Shown piece by piece: positions 63,969 through 64,000 of a DNA stretch of 64,000 nt. How positions within the stretch are numbered: position 1 is the stretch's first letter; the number at the start of each line of letters is the position of its first letter. A program made the position numbers and the translations under genes. Source of the stretch: an uncultured Paracoccaceae bacterium (GTDB taxonomy: Bacteria; Pseudomonadota; Alphaproteobacteria; Rhodobacterales; Rhodobacteraceae); NCBI GenBank assembly GCA_947493255.1, contig CANLQK010000001.1, forward strand, positions 186,001-250,000, in the 5' to 3' direction. The notes beneath the pieces are model-generated. The model was given only the letters and a program-made list of their open reading frames with translations. It did not search any database and was not told where the DNA came from.

Positions 63969-64000
63969 GGTGGTCCTTTGGGCGCACGTTACACCGCCAA

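Noticed and set aside
1-64000. CRISPR array, prophage, IS element or rRNA operon
   Set aside because: No regularly spaced identical repeats with spacers, no transposase or integrase frames and no rRNA sequence were seen; the short tandem repeats noted are regulatory-size only.

Overview
The window looks like a chromosomal segment of a marine alphaproteobacterium of the order Rhodobacterales (Roseobacter group). The basis is the full alphaproteobacterial division and cell-wall (dcw) cluster ending in ftsZ-lpxC-bamD-recN, a leader sRNA terminator upstream of mraZ as in Rhodobacter sphaeroides (UpsM), a DUF1127 gene followed by CCUCCUCCC hairpins (CcsR or 'cuckoo' RNAs, also known from Rhodobacter), DUF2484-like proteins between murC and murB, a meso-DAP type MurE, RTX and Hint-domain secreted proteins, and a CobT-type aerobic cobaltochelatase subunit. 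Genus and species cannot be set from this sequence alone.

Left part (1-17,600). A cupin gene, tRNA-Tyr, the 23S rRNA methyltransferase rlmB and several small genes lie mostly on the plus strand. A minus-strand histidine cluster follows, in transcription order hisB-hisH-(CAP/RTX protein)-hisA-(Hint protein)-hisF-hisE-Dabb. It makes the imidazole glycerol phosphate branch of histidine synthesis but is split by two genes for probably exported proteins and by a plus-strand DUF2147 gene. Next come a GNAT acetyltransferase, an ada plus isocitrate-lyase-like pair flanked by related inverted repeats, tRNA-Gly, a MAPEG protein, an outer-membrane protein, a DUF2314 protein, and a glyoxalase/HD-hydrolase pair.

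Middle (17,600-28,900). A minus-strand pyruvate carboxylase gene lies divergent from a UvrD/PcrA helicase gene that carries an alphaproteobacterial LexA box and an internal segment of foreign codon use. A divergent LysE exporter/Lrp regulator pair and an MFS transporter follow. Then come seven tandem hairpins with CCUCCUCCC-type loops, downstream of a DUF1127 gene and ending in a strong terminator; this is an enlarged CcsR locus. An Mrp/ApbC Fe-S carrier gene, with a CtrA-like box, and a GNAT gene close this part.

Right part (28,900-56,600). A roughly 630-base leader holds period-10 TGGGN-type arrays on both strands (candidate MraZ operators), a promoter candidate, and an UpsM-like sRNA ending in a 13-bp terminator. 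The dcw cluster follows: mraZ, rsmH, ftsL, ftsI, murE, murF, mraY, [SDR and AraC insert], murD, [BaiN-like flavoprotein insert], ftsW, murG, murC, three small membrane genes, murB, ddl, ftsQ, ftsA, ftsZ, terminator, lpxC, bamD, recN. These genes make and polymerise peptidoglycan precursors, build the Z-ring and septal synthase, and add lipid A synthesis and outer-membrane assembly.

Far right (56,600-64,000). An FAD-linked lactate/glycolate-type dehydrogenase, a ClC chloride channel with channel-like residues, a DUF427 protein, a Xaa-Pro aminopeptidase and cobT. No IS element, prophage, rRNA operon or CRISPR array was seen.
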